Part shown: one piece after another, positions 4,096-5,708 of the stretch
How the letters are laid out: each line of letters starts with the position of its first letter
Position numbering within the stretch: position 1 is the first letter of the stretch
Source of the DNA: Gammaproteobacteria bacterium
GTDB taxonomy: Bacteria; Pseudomonadota; Gammaproteobacteria; Steroidobacterales; Rariloculaceae
Assembly: GCA_016927175.1 (NCBI GenBank)
Contig: JAFGNC010000239.1
Location: 1 to 5,708, forward strand
DNA length: 5,708 nucleotides
Direction of reading: 5' to 3'
Position numbers and translations under genes: made by a program
The notes under the pieces: generated by a model
What the model was told of the DNA's origin: nothing
Database searches by the model: none
The model's input: the letters and a program-made list of their open reading frames with translations, nothing else

Positions 4096-5708
4096 ATGAT
4101 CAGCGATCACGAGCGCAGAGCGCGTAAGGCTTTACTTTCGGCATGCATCGCCGCAATCGTCGCGGGGGGCGATGCGTGGGCGCAGGAAGCCGATGAACCC
4201 CTCGAGGAGATTACGGTCACCGGCTCCCGCGTCCGTCGGACTGACGGCATGGCCGAGCCGACACCGGTCACGACGCTGTCGCCGCAGGAGCTGTCGGCCT
4301 TCGAACCGGGCAGCACCGTAGCGGAGCAACTCGACGCATTGCCGCAATTCTTCAACACCGGCACGGCGCAGCGCGGCGGAGCGGCGTTCTTCGGCGACGG
4401 CGGCGGCAGCTATCTGGACATGCGCGGCCTGGGGCGGGATCGTACCCTCGTGCTGTTCGACGGCTTGCGCGTCGTGCCCGCCGACAAGCGCGGCCAGGTC
4501 AACGTCGATACGCTGCCGACTGCGCTGGTGCGCTCGGTCGACGTCATCACGGGCGGCGCGTCGGCGGCCTATGGCGCCGATGCCCTCGGCGGCGTCACGA
4601 ACTTCATTCTCGATCGGGAGTTCGAAGGCTTCAAGCTCGATGCCAGCACGGGCATGAACGACTTCGACAACGACGGAAAGAACTACAACGTCTCGGTTGC
4701 AGGGGGCGTCGAGATCGGCAACCGGTTCCACATCATCGGCTCCGTCCAGAGGCGTCACGTCGACGAGATCAACCGCAACCCCGATGAGCTCGACCGAAGC
4801 TGGTTCCAGCGTTGGGGTTACGTGACCAATCCGGCTTACGACCCGTCCGATCCGCCCGGCACGAATCCCGAACGTCTGGTCATGCCGTGGGTCGCGCCAG
4901 CCGGCATACACGTCAACGGCTTGATCCGCCCGGGTCCTTTCGGCGTGCTCGGCCCGAGCGCCCTCGCCGGTATGCGGTTCACCGACGACGGGAGTGCCCT
5001 CGTGCCGTTCGATACGGGCGATCTGTCCGACCGTTCCGTGATCGTCGGCGGCCCCGAAGCGACGACGAGCCATCTGACGCAGGCCGGCGGCCCGGCCGGC
5101 TCCGAGGTCGAGCAGACCAACGCTTTCCTGGGCGCCAAGTTCGCCATCACCGATACCCTCGAGCTGTTCGCCGACGTGCTGATCGGCTCCGTCGAGTCGA
5201 ACAGCACGCCGTACGTCAGCGGGGCAACGTTATCCAGCATCTGGGCGCCGACGATCTATCGTGAGAACGCCTACCTGCCCGACAGCGTAGGGGCGATCAT
5301 GGACGCCGAGAACCGCACTTCGTTCCGACTCTCGAAGGGCGGCAGCTATCCCGGGGTCCTCGACATCGACACGCACGGCCGATCGCACAACGACTTCGAT
5401 ACCGAGATGTTCCGCCTCGGCTTCGACTGGGCGATGAACGACAACTGGCAGATGCGCTTCTCGTGGCAGACCGGCGAGAGCGAGAAGCTGACCGCCGAAT
5501 TCGACTCATTGCGCGTCGACCGTCTCCACCTCGCGATCGACGCGGTCGAGGTCTACGGCGACATGCGCGACGAGGACGGTGACGGCATCGTCGATCTCAT
5601 CGCCGACGCGGACCGCGGCACGGGCACGATCGTCTGCAACGTGCAGCGCTACAACCCGACGCCCGAGCAGCTCGCGTCGGCCTCCGCGATCCAAGGCAGG
5701 ACGAAGAC
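4096..5708 (+). CDS. TonB-dependent outer-membrane receptor (N-terminal 537 residues)
   Basis: The frame is open to the right edge. A signal peptide covers residues 1-29 (basic n-region, LLSACIAAIVAGG, cleavage AWA-Q), so the protein is exported via Sec. A TonB box EEITVTGS (37-44) follows directly with no STN signalling domain, so it is not a FecA-type transducer. The plug domain spans about 55-172: TPVTTLSPQELSAF, VAEQLDALPQFF, LDMRGLGRDRTLVLFDGLRV, VDTLPTALVRSVDVITGGAS and AAYGADALGGVTNFIL. Barrel strands begin after about 175. Such receptors use proton-motive force relayed by TonB to move large or scarce substrates across the outer membrane. The plug style resembles receptors of about 900-1000 residues, so roughly half is missing. 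A DxDxDG-like acidic stretch, DEDGDGIVD, lies at 492-500, and Cys514 sits in TIVCN, a context where this group often carries a disulfide. The substrate cannot be assigned. Confidence 0.93.
   Translation, partial: MISDHERRARKALLSACIAAIVAGGDAWAQEADEPLEEITVTGSRVRRTDGMAEPTPVTTLSPQELSAFEPGSTVAEQLDALPQFFNTGTAQRGGAAFFGDGGGSYLDMRGLGRDRTLVLFDGLRVVPADKRGQVNVDTLPTALVRSVDVITGGASAAYGADALGGVTNFILDREFEGFKLDASTGMNDFDNDGKNYNVSVAGGVEIGNRFHIIGSVQRRHVDEINRNPDELDRSWFQRWGYVTNPAYDPSDPPGTNPERLVMPWVAPAGIHVNGLIRPGPFGVLGPSALAGMRFTDDGSALVPFDTGDLSDRSVIVGGPEATTSHLTQAGGPAGSEVEQTNAFLGAKFAITDTLELFADVLIGSVESNSTPYVSGATLSSIWAPTIYRENAYLPDSVGAIMDAENRTSFRLSKGGSYPGVLDIDTHGRSHNDFDTEMFRLGFDWAMNDNWQMRFSWQTGESEKLTAEFDSLRVDRLHLAIDAVEVYGDMRDEDGDGIVDLIADADRGTGTIVCNVQRYNPTPEQLASASAIQGRTK

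Noticed and set aside
4132..5073. 313-residue minus-strand open frame
   Set aside because: Antisense to the clear TonB-dependent receptor frame; its Arg/Ala/Val/Asp-rich composition is typical of a shadow frame, with no family resemblance.
1..5708. CRISPR arrays, insertion sequences, tRNA or rRNA genes
   Set aside because: No regularly spaced repeat array, transposase motif with terminal inverted repeats, or tRNA/rRNA-like segment was seen on either strand.

Overview
The window is GC-rich DNA (well over 60% by eye) from a Gram-negative bacterium. Three things point that way: a periplasmic multidomain cytochrome, a Tat-type signal peptide, and an outer-membrane TonB-dependent receptor whose plug domain is of the kind common in Caulobacter/Sphingomonas-like Alphaproteobacteria and in marine or soil Gammaproteobacteria. 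DUF1592-type cytochromes outside Planctomycetes are frequent in Gammaproteobacteria, so a high-GC gammaproteobacterium is my best guess. Sequence reading alone cannot settle this.

Layout. On the minus strand, read right to left, are: a degenerate GntR-family regulator (about 3945-3596) with a frameshift in its DNA-binding domain and no recognisable C-terminal ligand-binding domain; an intact MarR-family regulator with a GTG start (3464-2931); a 307-nt intergenic region holding a promoter-like element; a 786-residue membrane-anchored PSD/PSCyt (DUF1587/1595/1592/1588/1585) di-heme cytochrome (2623-263); and, 53 nt further on, the 5' end of a Tat-exported protein that runs off the left edge (from 209). 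On the plus strand, divergent from the GntR remnant, a TonB-dependent receptor starts at 4096 and runs off the right edge.

The strongest non-coding signal is a shared motif. A dyad GCTAT-N5-ATARC occurs three times, and only in the two intergenic regions. One copy lies over a candidate promoter of the cytochrome gene (2778-2794). Two tandem copies, 26 bp apart, lie in front of the receptor gene (3967-3981 and 3993-4007), the first overlapping its candidate -10 box. Both regions also carry a related GATTG-(C)-TATACAA element, which in front of the receptor is a perfect TTGTATACAA palindrome. I infer one local regulon: a receptor importing some substrate across the outer membrane, periplasmic redox/Tat enzymes acting on it, and a MarR (or formerly the now-broken GntR) repressor controlling both transcripts. 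The substrate cannot be read from the sequence.
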